This document shows, piece after piece, positions 33,111-41,498 of a stretch of 64,000 nt of DNA. Source of the stretch: Cupriavidus nantongensis (GTDB taxonomy: Bacteria; Pseudomonadota; Gammaproteobacteria; Burkholderiales; Burkholderiaceae). The translations under genes were made by a program, and so were the position numbers. Below the pieces are notes generated by a model. The model was not told the DNA's origin and searched no databases. It saw only the letters and a list, made by a program, of their open reading frames with translations. Position 1 is the stretch's first letter. Every line of letters begins with the position of its first letter. The stretch lies in assembly GCF_001598055.1 (NCBI RefSeq), contig NZ_CP014844.1:3189642-3253641 (forward strand), written 5' to 3'.

Positions 33111-33204
33111 GCGCGCTCGCCCGGCACCACCTGGACAAACCGGTTTGACCAGGCACCCGGCCAAGCGTTCCATCGGTCACGCAAAATTTCGCTGGGGCCG
33201 TGGG

Positions 33205-33360
33205 CTATCGCGTATGGCTGATACCGATGTCCAGCGTGCCGTAAGTCGTGATGCTTGATTCCCTGCCGTCGGCACCGCCGCCCGCAGCGCATCCGCCCAG
33301 CAAGGCCGCCAGTGCCGCCACCGCAAGAATCCTCGCCGTCCATCTACACTTGCTCTGCAT
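33205..33360 (-). CDS. Tiny lipoprotein with a porin-strand-like tail
   Basis: A 51-residue open frame starts MQSKCRWTARILAVAALAALLGGC, a full lipoprotein signal with lipobox LLGGC (Cys24). The mature part has only about 27 residues: Gly-rich AAGGGADGRE, then SSITTYGTLDIGISHTR, which resembles the first beta-strand of betaproteobacterial trimeric porins (typical SSVTLYGxxDxGI). AGGGAACAGG upstream of the ATG is a good ribosome site. It may be a decayed porin start, or a conserved mini-lipoprotein. A terminator lies 95 bases downstream. Confidence 0.6.
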   Translation of the reverse strand: MQSKCRWTARILAVAALAALLGGCAAGGGADGRESSITTYGTLDIGISHTR

Positions 33361-33704
33361 GGCCTGTTCCCTGCGTCCGATCACGTCGGTTGGGCTCGCG
33401 CGTGGCCGAGAGGTTCCATCGCACCCATGGTGCGGCAAGGAAACGTCAGTGGCCAGGGGAAGAAAAAGAGGCAGGCGGCCAATGGGGCGGGCCGCCTGAC
33501 GGGAAGGTCGAGGGGGGTCAATGTCCCTCGGACTCGAGTATCGCTTCGGGCACGTGCCGCATGAACCCTGCAGAGGTAGGGGCTGTGCGCAGCATATTGC
33601 TGGCGGGCGTAGTCGGAAGTCATCCAATACCCGTGATACGATTTCCGCACGCTTCCCAGGCAAGATCAGGCACGGTATGCGGACCGTGCCGGCAGGGGAG
33701 CAAG
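33361..33704. other. Divergent intergenic region
   Basis: These 344 bases separate the tiny lipoprotein (minus) from the 92-residue protein (plus). The only clear structure is the hairpin GGCACGGT-ATGCGG-ACCGTGCC (33669-33690), which ends a few bases before the ribosome site GGGGAG of the rightward gene. No promoter of good quality was found. Confidence 0.45.
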
Positions 33705-33983
33705 ATGGACAAGGACAACGTGGAAAAAGAAGCGCCGTTCGGCGTCGTCTATGAAGACTTCAGGGTGATCTGGGTGGCCGAGCAACTCCAGGATGGCAAA
33801 TGGACTGCGCGCTACTGCTGGCACCCCGGCACCTCGGAAGCCGCGGGCAAGGCGTTGCAGGAAGCGGTGCTGAATGGCAAGTCACGCCGGCTGCTGGGCC
33901 AGTTCGATACCGAAGCCGAGACCATCGCCGCGATCAAGCAGGCGGTGCTGCTCGAGGCCAAGTGGAGCCCGCCCCGGTCCTGA
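33705..33983 (+). CDS. Hypothetical small protein
   Basis: The 92-residue protein starts MDKDNVEKEAPFGVVYEDFRV after a strong ribosome site (GGGGAGCAAG). It contains VIWVAEQLQDGKWTARYCWHPGTSEAAGKALQEAV and a C-terminal helix (AETIAAIKQAVLLEAKW). No signal peptide or membrane segment; alternating strand-helix character suggests one small soluble domain. A hairpin sits directly upstream of the ribosome site. No family recognised. Confidence 0.65.
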   Translation: MDKDNVEKEAPFGVVYEDFRVIWVAEQLQDGKWTARYCWHPGTSEAAGKALQEAVLNGKSRRLLGQFDTEAETIAAIKQAVLLEAKWSPPRS

Positions 33984-34016
33984 GCGATGCTCCGCAAAAT
34001 TTTTTGTGCGGGATAC

Positions 34017-34045
34017 TAGCCATCTCGAAATTCTGTTTGTATAAT
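34017..34045 (+). promoter_or_regulatory. Promoter of the tRNA-His gene
   Basis: TAGCCA (34017-34022, four of six) and a perfect TATAAT (34040-34045) are 17 bases apart. A small hairpin (ATCAGCG-CTT-CGCTGAT) lies in the short leader before the tRNA. Confidence 0.7.
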
Positions 34046-34086
34046 CTTGTTTTTCGTCGATCAGCGCTTCGCTGATGACCTCTACG

Positions 34087-34162
34087 GTGGCTGTAGCTCA
34101 GTTGGTAGAGTCCAGGATTGTGATTCCTGTCGTCGTGGGTTCGAGTCCCATCAGCCACCCCA
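34087..34162 (+). tRNA. tRNA-His (GTG anticodon)
   Basis: A full cloverleaf is visible. The acceptor stem GTGGCTG pairs with CAGCCAC, the anticodon stem-loop is CAGGA-TTGTGAT-TCCTG with anticodon GTG, and the T-loop is TTCGAGT. A G at 34086 can pair with C73, the G-1 identity element of tRNA-His. The 3-prime CCA is encoded. The gene stands alone with its own promoter and terminator. Confidence 0.97.
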
Positions 34163-34172
34163 AAAATTCCCT

Positions 34173-34205
34173 GCAAAACGGCGCCTGATTCAGGCGCCGT
34201 TTTGC
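34173..34205 (+). terminator. Terminator of the tRNA-His gene
   Basis: GCAAAACGGCGCCTG and CAGGCGCCGTTTTGC form a 15-bp perfect stem with a three-base loop, followed by TTTTG. It is also usable by the convergent FMN reductase gene. Confidence 0.88.
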
Positions 34206-34248
34206 TTTTGTGCTGACGATTTTTCGGAAGCTGACGCTGCACGCCTCC

Positions 34249-34809
34249 TCAGCGCGGCGCAGTGCGCTCGATCCAGCCTGCAAACGTAGTCAAAAACTTG
34301 CCAAGGAACCCCTTGGTCGATTCATTGCCAATCCCGCCCTGCTCGTCGAACAGCTTGTCGACCCCGCTGATATACGCTTCGGGCTGCTGCAGGATGGGGA
34401 TGTTCAGGAACACCAGCGACTGGCGCAGGTGGTGGTTGGCGCCGAAGCCGCCGATAGCGCCCGGCGAAGCGCTGATGATGGCGCCGGGCTTGCCGTCCCA
34501 GACGCTGCTGCCATACGGGCGCGAACCCACGTCGATGGCGTTCTTCAGCGGCGCGGGCACCGAGCGGTTGTATTCCGGCGTGACGAACAGCACGGCGTCG
34601 GCGCGGCGGATGCGGTCGCGGAATGCGGTCCAGGCCTGGGTCGGCTTGTCGTCGAGGTCCTGGTTATACAGCTCCAGGCTGCCGATCTCGACGATTTCCA
34701 GCCTGAGCTGCGCCGGCGCCAGCGCGATCAGCGCCTTGGCCAGCTTGCGGTTGTATGACTCCTTGCGCAGGCTTCCCACCAGTACAACGACATCACGAGG
34801 ATCACTCAT
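34249..34809 (-). CDS. NADPH-dependent FMN reductase (ChrR/YieF-like)
   Basis: This 186-residue flavoprotein reduces quinones, chromate or azo dyes using NAD(P)H. LVGSLRKESYNRKLA binds the FMN phosphate near the N terminus, and PEYNRSVPAPLKNAIDVGSRP is the conserved middle motif. The catalytic region SPGAIGGFGANHHLRQ follows. The fold is flavodoxin-like. AAAGGAG precedes the ATG. It is a stand-alone gene 128 bases from its upstream neighbour. The natural substrate is uncertain; soluble quinone detoxification is the usual interpretation. Confidence 0.9.
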   Translation of the reverse strand: MSDPRDVVVLVGSLRKESYNRKLAKALIALAPAQLRLEIVEIGSLELYNQDLDDKPTQAWTAFRDRIRRADAVLFVTPEYNRSVPAPLKNAIDVGSRPYGSSVWDGKPGAIISASPGAIGGFGANHHLRQSLVFLNIPILQQPEAYISGVDKLFDEQGGIGNESTKGFLGKFLTTFAGWIERTAPR

Positions 34810-34937
34810 TGCGGCTCCTTTGACGGTGTGGACGGATTGGCACAGGCGGCGTCCGCGCGCGGCATCTCCGTGCGCGGGCGCCAGACCCTGTCCGTCACTC
34901 TACCCGAGTCGGCGCTGGCGCGTGCCCTGCAACGATG

Positions 34938-36026
34938 TCAGGCAGGCTTGCCCAGTGCCGCCAGCGGGTGCTCCTGCTGGCGCCACGGGCTGTCGAAGAA
35001 CGACAGCGCCTGCTCGCGGCTGACCTCGTCGAGCCGCGCGTATTGCCAGCGCGGCTTGTGGTCCTTGTCGATCGCCAGCGCGCGGATGCCTTCGACGCCG
35101 TCGCCCTTGCGGAACACGTAGTACATCATGTCCAGCTCCATGCGCAGTTCGTCTTCCAGCGCCATGCTGCGCGCGAGGCGGATCTGCTCGAGCGTCACGC
35201 ACAGCATCAGCGGCGAACGGCTGCGCAGCATCGCGGCAGTCTGAGCGGCCCAGTCGCCGGGGGCATCGCTGACGGCGGCGAGTATGTCCTGCGCGGTATT
35301 GCCGGCGAACAGCTGGTCGATCTGTACCGACAGCCCGGCCAGCGTGCTTTGCGCCGGCGCGCAATCCGCGCGGTGCGGCGCGGTGAAGGTTTCGATATGG
35401 GTCAGCACCGCAGCGCCGCTGGCGAACTGCTGCGCGCGCAGCGAATCGACCAGTTCTGCGAGGCGGTTGCCCGGCAGATAGGCGTCGGCCAGGCCGGCAT
35501 ACAAGGCGTCGGCCGCGTGGATCACGGTGCCGGTCAGCCCCAGGTATTCGCCGATGCGGCCGGGCGTGCGCGCCAGGAACCAGCCGCCGCCCACGTCCGG
35601 GAACAGGCCGATATTGGTTTCGGGCATGGCCATTTTGGTGCGGTCGGTGACCAGACGCAGGCGCGCGCCCTGCGAGATGCCCATGCCGCCGCCCATCACC
35701 ACGCCATCCATCAGCGCGATATAAGGCTTGGCGTAGCGGTGGATCAGGAAATTGAGCGCGTATTCCTCGACGAAGAACTGGTCGAGCAGCGGATCGCCCG
35801 CATGCGCGGCCTGGTGGAAATAGCGGATATCGCCGCCGGCGCAGAACGCCTTGCCGCCGGCGCCGGCCACCACCACGGCGGCGACCTCGGGCGCGGCGGC
35901 CCAGTCCTGCAGCGCCTGCGTGATGGCGCGGATCATGTCCAGCGACAGCGCGTTGAGCGCCTGCGGGCGGTTCAGCGTCAGGTATCCGATGCCACCGCGG
36001 ACCTCGGTCGTGACGAATTCAGTCAT
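34938..36026 (-). CDS. Enoyl-CoA hydratase/isomerase family, 3-hydroxyisobutyryl-CoA hydrolase-like
   Basis: This 362-residue crotonase-fold protein is of the HIBYL-CoA hydrolase branch, which frees 3-hydroxyisobutyrate in valine breakdown. RPQALNALSLDM is the N-terminal crotonase motif, GGKAFCAGGDIRYF and GVVMGGGMGISQGARLRLVTD form the oxyanion holes, and MPETNIGLFPDVGGGWFLAR contains the Glu and Asp typical of the hydrolase. The length matches the hydrolase rather than the 260-residue hydratases. GGAGGAG precedes the ATG. No valine-pathway gene lies next to it, so it could act on another 3-hydroxyacyl-CoA. Confidence 0.85.
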   Translation of the reverse strand: MTEFVTTEVRGGIGYLTLNRPQALNALSLDMIRAITQALQDWAAAPEVAAVVVAGAGGKAFCAGGDIRYFHQAAHAGDPLLDQFFVEEYALNFLIHRYAKPYIALMDGVVMGGGMGISQGARLRLVTDRTKMAMPETNIGLFPDVGGGWFLARTPGRIGEYLGLTGTVIHAADALYAGLADAYLPGNRLAELVDSLRAQQFASGAAVLTHIETFTAPHRADCAPAQSTLAGLSVQIDQLFAGNTAQDILAAVSDAPGDWAAQTAAMLRSRSPLMLCVTLEQIRLARSMALEDELRMELDMMYYVFRKGDGVEGIRALAIDKDHKPRWQYARLDEVSREQALSFFDSPWRQQEHPLAALGKPA

Positions 36027-36134
36027 GTCGTACTCCTCCAATGCAACTGGCGATTTTACGCCAGTCACCTTGGCAAGCGCACGTGCGTGGGCAGCTTGCG
36101 GCGCATGCCGATACACGCATGCGCCCGTGCCCGT

Positions 36135-37715
36135 TCAGGCCAGCCGGAACGTCGCCACCAGCGAGGTGAGCCGCTGCGCCTGCTCTTCCAGCGATGCCGC
36201 GGCGGCGGCGGCCTGCTCGACCAGCGCCGCGTTCTGCTGCGTCATGCTGTCCATCTGCGACACCGCCACGTTGACCTGCTCGATGCCGTTGGACTGCTCG
36301 TCCGACGCCGCGCTGATATCGCCGATGATGGCGCTGACGCGCTGCACCGCGTCGACGATGTCCTGCATCGCGCGCCCGGCCTCGTCGACCAGCCCCGAGC
36401 CCTCGCGCACATTGGCCACCGAGGCGCCGATCAGCGCGCGGATCTCCTTGGACGCGCCGGCGCAGCGCTGCGCCAGGTCGCGCACGTCGCCGGCCACCAC
36501 GGCAAAGCCACGGCCATGCTCGCCGGCACGCGCCGCTTCCACCGCTGCGTTCAGCGCCAGGATATTGGTCTGGAACGCGATCTTCTCGATCACGTCGATG
36601 ATGTCGACGATCTTGCCGGAGCTGGCGTCGATCGACTGCATGGTATTGACCACGCGCAGCACCGCATCGCTGCCGCGCCCGGCCAGGGTTGCGGCGTCGC
36701 TGGCGAGCGCGCGCGCCTCGCGCGCGCTGTCGGCATTCTGGCGCACGGTACTGGTCAGTTCCTCCATGCTCGAAGCGGTTTCCTCCAGCGACGCCGCCTG
36801 CTGCTCGGTGCGCTGCGACAGGTCGGCATTGCCGCTGGCAATCTGCTTGCTGGCCGCGGCGATCGAGTCGGCACCGCCGCGCACATCGCCCACCATCGCC
36901 ACCAGGCTGGCCTGCATCCGGCCCAGCATGCCCAGCATGCGCGCGGTCTCGTTGCGCGCCGCTTCGTCGGCCAGCGCTTCGCCGGCCCCCACTGCGCCGC
37001 TGCTTGCAGCTGCGCTCAGGTCGCCACCGGCAATTTTTTCGAAGCGCGCAATCGCCGTATCCAGCGGCTGCACGATGGAACGGCGCAGGCGCCACGCCAC
37101 CACGGTGCTGAACACCAGTCCCGCGGCCAGCACGCACACGGACAGCGTGAGCAGGTTGCGGTAGCGCTGCTGCGAGGCCTCGTAGACCTGCTTTGCGCTG
37201 GCCACCTGCAGCTTGTTCAGCTCGGTGTTGACGGCGGTGAAGGCGATATCGAGCTGCGGAATGGTTTCCAGCACCGCCTTCATCACGCCGTCGCGATCGC
37301 CGGCATGCAGCGCGGCGATCATGGGCGCGACCCCCTGCCTGAACAACGCATCGCGCTTGGCGGTAACGTCTTCGACCACCTTCGCTTCGTCGGCCGAACG
37401 CGGCAGCGCAAGGTAGGCCTTCCACGCCTTCTCCGATTCGCGCGCAAAGCCCTCCGCGGTCGCGGCGCGCGCCTTGGCGTCGGCCGGGTCGGCGGCAAAG
37501 GTGGCCTGGTCCAGCAGCACGCGCACCAGCAACTGGTTCGAACGCGCCTCGGCCAGGTTGACCGCGGCCGACAGCTGCTGCTCGTAGATCTGGTGCGTCG
37601 CTTCGTTGCTGCGCGACATGCCGAGCCAGCCGACGGCACCGACAATCAGCAACAACAAATTAATGACGACAGTGAGAAACCACAATCTGGCGCCGATGGT
37701 CGTGTTCCTGAACAT
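36135..37715 (-). CDS. Methyl-accepting chemotaxis protein
   Basis: This 526-residue transmembrane receptor has a first membrane segment at about 8-32, a periplasmic four-helix sensor of about 155 residues (Tar type), a second segment at about 188-210, a HAMP linker (SIVQPLDTAIARFEKIAGGDLS) and the cytoplasmic signalling hairpin. The tip sequence EKIAFQTNILALNAAVEAARAG is intact. Methylation helices with EETASSMEELTS are present. No C-terminal pentapeptide for CheR binding is seen (ends TFRLA). The ligand is unknown. No chemotaxis genes are nearby. Confidence 0.92.
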   Translation of the reverse strand: MFRNTTIGARLWFLTVVINLLLLIVGAVGWLGMSRSNEATHQIYEQQLSAAVNLAEARSNQLLVRVLLDQATFAADPADAKARAATAEGFARESEKAWKAYLALPRSADEAKVVEDVTAKRDALFRQGVAPMIAALHAGDRDGVMKAVLETIPQLDIAFTAVNTELNKLQVASAKQVYEASQQRYRNLLTLSVCVLAAGLVFSTVVAWRLRRSIVQPLDTAIARFEKIAGGDLSAAASSGAVGAGEALADEAARNETARMLGMLGRMQASLVAMVGDVRGGADSIAAASKQIASGNADLSQRTEQQAASLEETASSMEELTSTVRQNADSAREARALASDAATLAGRGSDAVLRVVNTMQSIDASSGKIVDIIDVIEKIAFQTNILALNAAVEAARAGEHGRGFAVVAGDVRDLAQRCAGASKEIRALIGASVANVREGSGLVDEAGRAMQDIVDAVQRVSAIIGDISAASDEQSNGIEQVNVAVSQMDSMTQQNAALVEQAAAAAASLEEQAQRLTSLVATFRLA

Positions 37716-37956
37716 GGATGAGGCTCCGGGAGGAATGAAGAAAACTGGATGAAGGCGGCGCGCCGCGCCGCTGCCCTGTCCAACTACGGCGCCGGCGCCG
37801 CATCCTTTACCCGTATTGATGGCCTTCGCACGCGTGACAGAATTGCGTGGCAGTACATCATCGCCATCAAGTGGCGGAAGCGGCCCACCTCACCCCATCC
37901 CACCGTTTGGAGGAAGCCCTCGTGGCAATTTCGCGGCGAACAGGCACACTGGCGGG

Positions 37957-38820
37957 ATGAACACCGCCTCGCTCGATCCCGGACTCGTACTGCTGGCCTT
38001 CGCGCCGGTCTTCGTGCTGACCATCGGCGCCGAAGCGTGGTACTGGGCGCGCCGCGACCCTGCCGTCTACAGCCTGCGCGATACGCTCTCCAACGCCGCG
38101 CTGGCGCTGATGCACCAGGCGTCGGACGCGTTCTTCCTCTGGCTGATGGTCCGCACCGTCTACACGTGGTGCTACCAGCACGGCCTGCAGGCGATGCCGC
38201 AGACGCTGTGGTCGTTCTTGCTGCTGCTGTTGCTGCAGGACTTCCTCTACTACTGGTTCCATCGCGCCAGCCATCGCGTGCGCTGGCTATGGGCTTCGCA
38301 CGTGACGCATCATTCGTCGGAGGGCATAAACTTCTCGACCGCTTTCCGGCAGAGCCTGACCTATCCGCTGTCCGGCATGTGGCTGTTCTGGATTCCGCTG
38401 GCGTATATCGGCTTCACGCCGGACTGGGTGATCCTGGCCGTGGGCCTGAACCTGGGCTTCCAGTTCTTCGTCCATACGCGGCTGGGGCAACGCTGGCCGC
38501 TGGTCGAGCGGCTGCTGAACACGCCTTCGGTCCATCGCGTGCACCACGCCAGGAACCCGCAGTACATCGACCGCAACTATGCCGGCGTGCTGACGCTCTG
38601 GGACCGCCTGTTCGGCACCTTCGTCGCCGAGCACGAGGCACCGGTCTACGGCATTACGCGCCAGTTGCGCAGCCACAATCCGCTGACGCTGACCTTCCAC
38701 GAATGGCGCGACATGTTCGGAGATGCCTGGCGCGACCGCGACCTGCGCTACCTGTGGAAGCCGCCGGAATGGCGCAGCCCGCGTGCCGCGGTGCCGGCGA
38801 CGCTGCCGGGCACGCAATAA
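37957..38820 (+). CDS. Sterol desaturase-family membrane di-iron oxidase
   Basis: The 287-residue inner-membrane protein belongs to the fatty acid hydroxylase/sterol desaturase superfamily. Three His boxes bind the di-iron centre: HRASH (102-106), HVTHH (115-119) and HRVHH near residue 195, with FVHTR before it. Four to five hydrophobic segments surround them. In bacteria such proteins modify lipids or carotenoids, or act on alkylglycerols; the substrate here is unknown. The ATG at 37957 has GGCGGG upstream; a longer frame upstream is Ser/Pro/Gly-rich and unlikely. Confidence 0.85.
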   Translation: MNTASLDPGLVLLAFAPVFVLTIGAEAWYWARRDPAVYSLRDTLSNAALALMHQASDAFFLWLMVRTVYTWCYQHGLQAMPQTLWSFLLLLLLQDFLYYWFHRASHRVRWLWASHVTHHSSEGINFSTAFRQSLTYPLSGMWLFWIPLAYIGFTPDWVILAVGLNLGFQFFVHTRLGQRWPLVERLLNTPSVHRVHHARNPQYIDRNYAGVLTLWDRLFGTFVAEHEAPVYGITRQLRSHNPLTLTFHEWRDMFGDAWRDRDLRYLWKPPEWRSPRAAVPATLPGTQ

Positions 38821-38847
38821 AAAACCGCGCCTGCAGGCGCGGTTTTT
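38820..38847. terminator. Bidirectional terminator between the sterol desaturase gene and typA
   Basis: AAAAACCGCGCCTG and CAGGCGCGGTTTTT form a 14-bp perfect palindrome. A- and T-runs on both sides serve the two convergent genes. Confidence 0.92.
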
Positions 38848-38872
38848 GTGAGCAGCGTCAGCGCGTGGGCGC

Positions 38873-40693
38873 TTATGCGCCTTCGCGGGCGGCACGCTTG
38901 CGCTCGTGCTCCTTCAGATGGCGCTTGCGCAGGCGGATGCTCTTGGGCGTGAGCTCGACCAGTTCGTCGTCGGCGATGAATTCCACCGCGTATTCCAGCG
39001 ACATCTGGATCGGCGGCACCAGGCGCACCGCTTCGTCGGTACCCGAGGCGCGCACGTTGGTCAGCTGCTTGCCCTTGATCGGGTTCACGACCAGGTCGTT
39101 GTCGCGGCTGTGGATGCCGATGATCATGCCTTCATACAGCGCATCGCCCGGCTTGACGAACATGCGGCCGCGGTCCTGCAGCTTCCACAGCGCGTAGGCC
39201 ACGGCGTCGCCGTCGTCCTGCGAGATCAGCACGCCGTTGTGGCGCTCGCCCAGCCCGCCTTCGCGCACCGGCGCGTAGTCGTCGAAGATATGGCTGATCA
39301 GGCCGGTGCCGCGCGTCAGCGTCAGGAACTCGCCCTGGAAGCCGATCAGGCCGCGCGCCGGAATGCGGTACTCGAGGCGGGTGCGGCCCTTGCCGTCCGA
39401 CGCCATGTCGAGCAGTTCGCCCTTGCGGCGGCCCAGCTCTTCCATGATGCCGCCCTGGTGGCTGTCTTCGACGTCGACGGTCAGCAGCTCGTACGGCTCG
39501 CACTTGACGCCGTCGATTTCCTTGAACACCACGCGCGGACGCGACACGGCCAGCTCGTAGCCCTCGCGGCGCATGTTTTCCAGCAGGATGGTCAGGTGCA
39601 GCTCGCCGCGGCCCGACACTTCGAAGATGGTGTCGTCGCCGGTATCGGCCACGCGCAGCGCCACGTTGGACTTCAGTTCGCGGTCCAGGCGCTCGCGCAG
39701 CTGGCGGCTGGTGACGAACTTGCCTTCGCGGCCGGCCAGCGGCGAGGTGTTGACGCAGAAGTTCATGGTCAGCGTCGGCTCGTCCACCTTCAGCATCGGC
39801 AGCGCGTCCTGGGCCTCGGGCGCGCACACGGTGCAGCCGATGCCCAGTTCTTCGATGCCGTTGATCAGCACGATGTCGCCGGCTTCGGCTTCCTGAACGA
39901 TTTCGCGCTCCAGGCCCTGGAACTTCAGCACCTGGTTGATGCGGCCCTTGATCGGGTTGCCTTCCGGACCGAACTTGACCACCACGTCCTGCAGCGGACG
40001 GGCACGGCCGCGCGAGATGCGGCCCACGCCGATCTTGCCGACGTAGCTGGAGTAGTCCAGCGAGATGATCTGCAGCTGCAGCGGGCCGTCGCGGTCGTCG
40101 TCACGCACGGGCACTTTGTCCAGCACGGTCTCGAACAGCGGCTTCATGTCGCCGTCGCGCACGTCTTCGGTCAGGCCGGCGTAGCCGTTCAGGCCCGAGG
40201 CGTAGATCACCGGGAAGTCGAGCTGCTCGTCGGTCGCGCCGAGCTTGTCGAACAGGTCGAAGGTCTGGTTGATGACCCAGTCCGGACGCGCGCCCGGCCG
40301 GTCGATCTTGTTGATCACCACGATCGGCTTCAGGCCCAGCGCCAGCGCCTTGCGCGTGACGAAGCGGGTCTGCGGCATCGGGCCCTCGACCGCGTCGACC
40401 AGCAGCAGCACGCCGTCGACCATCGACAGCACGCGCTCCACTTCACCGCCGAAGTCGGCGTGGCCCGGGGTGTCGACGATATTGATATGGGTGCCGTTGT
40501 ACTCGACGGCACAGTTCTTCGCGAGAATCGTGATCCCGCGCTCCTTTTCCAGGTCGTTCGAGTCCATCACCCGCTCGGCGACTTGCTGGTTGTCGCGGAA
40601 GGTGCCTGCCTGGCGCAGGAGCTGGTCGACCAGGGTGGTCTTGCCATGATCGACGTGGGCGATGATGGCGATATTTCGGATGGCGCGGGTCAT
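38873..40693 (-). CDS. typA: Ribosome-associated GTPase TypA/BipA
   Basis: BipA is an EF-G-like GTPase that aids 50S assembly at low temperature and stress responses. The 606-residue protein has G1 [11 protein letters not shown] (11-21), the switch [14 protein letters not shown]3 [15 protein letters not shown]4 [11 protein letters not shown], then EF-G domains III and V and the unique C-terminal domain ([25 protein letters not shown]-type tail [16 protein letters not shown]). The gene is complete. It is transcribed away from the MarR/Emr operon. Confidence 0.97.
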   Translation of the reverse strand: MTRAIRNIAIIAHVDHGKTTLVDQLLRQAGTFRDNQQVAERVMDSNDLEKERGITILAKNCAVEYNGTHINIVDTPGHADFGGEVERVLSMVDGVLLLVDAVEGPMPQTRFVTRKALALGLKPIVVINKIDRPGARPDWVINQTFDLFDKLGATDEQLDFPVIYASGLNGYAGLTEDVRDGDMKPLFETVLDKVPVRDDDRDGPLQLQIISLDYSSYVGKIGVGRISRGRARPLQDVVVKFGPEGNPIKGRINQVLKFQGLEREIVQEAEAGDIVLINGIEELGIGCTVCAPEAQDALPMLKVDEPTLTMNFCVNTSPLAGREGKFVTSRQLRERLDRELKSNVALRVADTGDDTIFEVSGRGELHLTILLENMRREGYELAVSRPRVVFKEIDGVKCEPYELLTVDVEDSHQGGIMEELGRRKGELLDMASDGKGRTRLEYRIPARGLIGFQGEFLTLTRGTGLISHIFDDYAPVREGGLGERHNGVLISQDDGDAVAYALWKLQDRGRMFVKPGDALYEGMIIGIHSRDNDLVVNPIKGKQLTNVRASGTDEAVRLVPPIQMSLEYAVEFIADDELVELTPKSIRLRKRHLKEHERKRAAREGA

Positions 40694-40818
40694 TGCTGCG
40701 TCTCGCTAAGAACGGGGCCCTCGCAAGGAGGGCCGGAGAATCTGAGGTAACCCAACATTCTAGCATGTTGCGGCGCAAGAAGCGTTGACGGGAACCAGCT
40801 CTGACGCAGGGAAAATAT

Positions 40819-40833
40819 TTGCGAATTTCGCAA
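40819..40833. promoter_or_regulatory. Palindromic operator candidate for the MarR regulator
   Basis: TTGCGAATTTCGCAA is a perfect 7+1+7 palindrome, the size and symmetry expected of a MarR dimer site. It lies 74 bases upstream of the MarR ATG. A second inverted repeat TTTGC-CTCA-GCAAA lies at 40877-40890, and GCAAAG is repeated three times just before the start. Confidence 0.6.
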
Positions 40834-40906
40834 TAACCAATTTCCGTTCTTGCGGATCGTTAAACGTGAACATATATTTGCCTCAGCAAAGATTGCAAAG
40901 GCAAAG

Positions 40907-41389
40907 ATGTCACACGCACCCGCTTCCGCTCCGCCAGCCTCCCCGGCCGGCTCGTTCGATCCCGCCCAGTACCAGATGTGCGAAAGCGTCGGCTACCTGA
41001 TGCAACGGGCCAAGAACATGCTGGCGCACGGCGTCGAGCAGGAGGTCGGCAGCCTGGACATCACCCAGGCCCAGGCCAGCTGCCTGATGATGCTGGCCAC
41101 CGGCCGCGCCTCGACCGTCACCGACCTCGGCCGCGAGCTGAACACCGACATGGGATCGGTCACGCGGCTGCTCAGCCGCATGGAAAAGCGCGGCCTGATC
41201 GAGCGCCGCCGTCGCGACGCCGACCGCCGCGTGGTCGACCTGTCGGTGACGCCGCAGGGCCAGGAGCTGGTGCAGCAGCTGCCGGCGATCTTCTGCAAGG
41301 TCCTGGCGCACCACTTTCGCGGTTTTTCCGAGGACGAGATCCAGCTGCTGCGCAGCATGCTGCGCCGGGTCATCGACAACAGTGGGTAG
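40907..41389 (+). CDS. MarR-family transcriptional regulator of the efflux operon
   Basis: This 160-residue protein has a MarR winged helix-turn-helix: LDITQAQASCLMMLATGRASTVTDLGRELNTD, then GSVTRLLSRMEKRGLIERRR and the wing DADRRVVDLSVTPQG. Dimerisation helices occupy both ends. It is the first gene of an operon with an outer-membrane factor and EmrAB genes, so it is likely an EmrR-type repressor that responds to a phenolic or uncoupler ligand. The chosen ATG (MSHAPASAPP) follows AAAGGCAAAG. Palindromic operator candidates lie upstream. Confidence 0.88.
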   Translation: MSHAPASAPPASPAGSFDPAQYQMCESVGYLMQRAKNMLAHGVEQEVGSLDITQAQASCLMMLATGRASTVTDLGRELNTDMGSVTRLLSRMEKRGLIERRRRDADRRVVDLSVTPQGQELVQQLPAIFCKVLAHHFRGFSEDEIQLLRSMLRRVIDNSG

Positions 41390-41498
41390 CCGGCTGCGCG
41401 CCGGACTTCCGGCCCGCCAGATCGTCTGCGCCGGCCAGCCCGCCCGGACACCGTCAGCAGCCCGTAAACACCGTATGGCTCCGCCACGGAGCAAGACC

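Larger units (their letters stand above)
32737..33204. other. Gene-free region with two intrinsic terminators
   Basis: No credible gene lies in these 468 bases. Visible elements are a 9-bp GC-rich hairpin (GGCGCGCGG/CCGCGCGCC, 32802-32822), a bulged hairpin (GGCAGGGCAC/GTGCCTGCC, 32886-32915), and two plus-strand terminators ending at 32972 and 33110. The second terminator is not needed for dusA and suggests a short transcript starting between the two. Confidence 0.55.
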
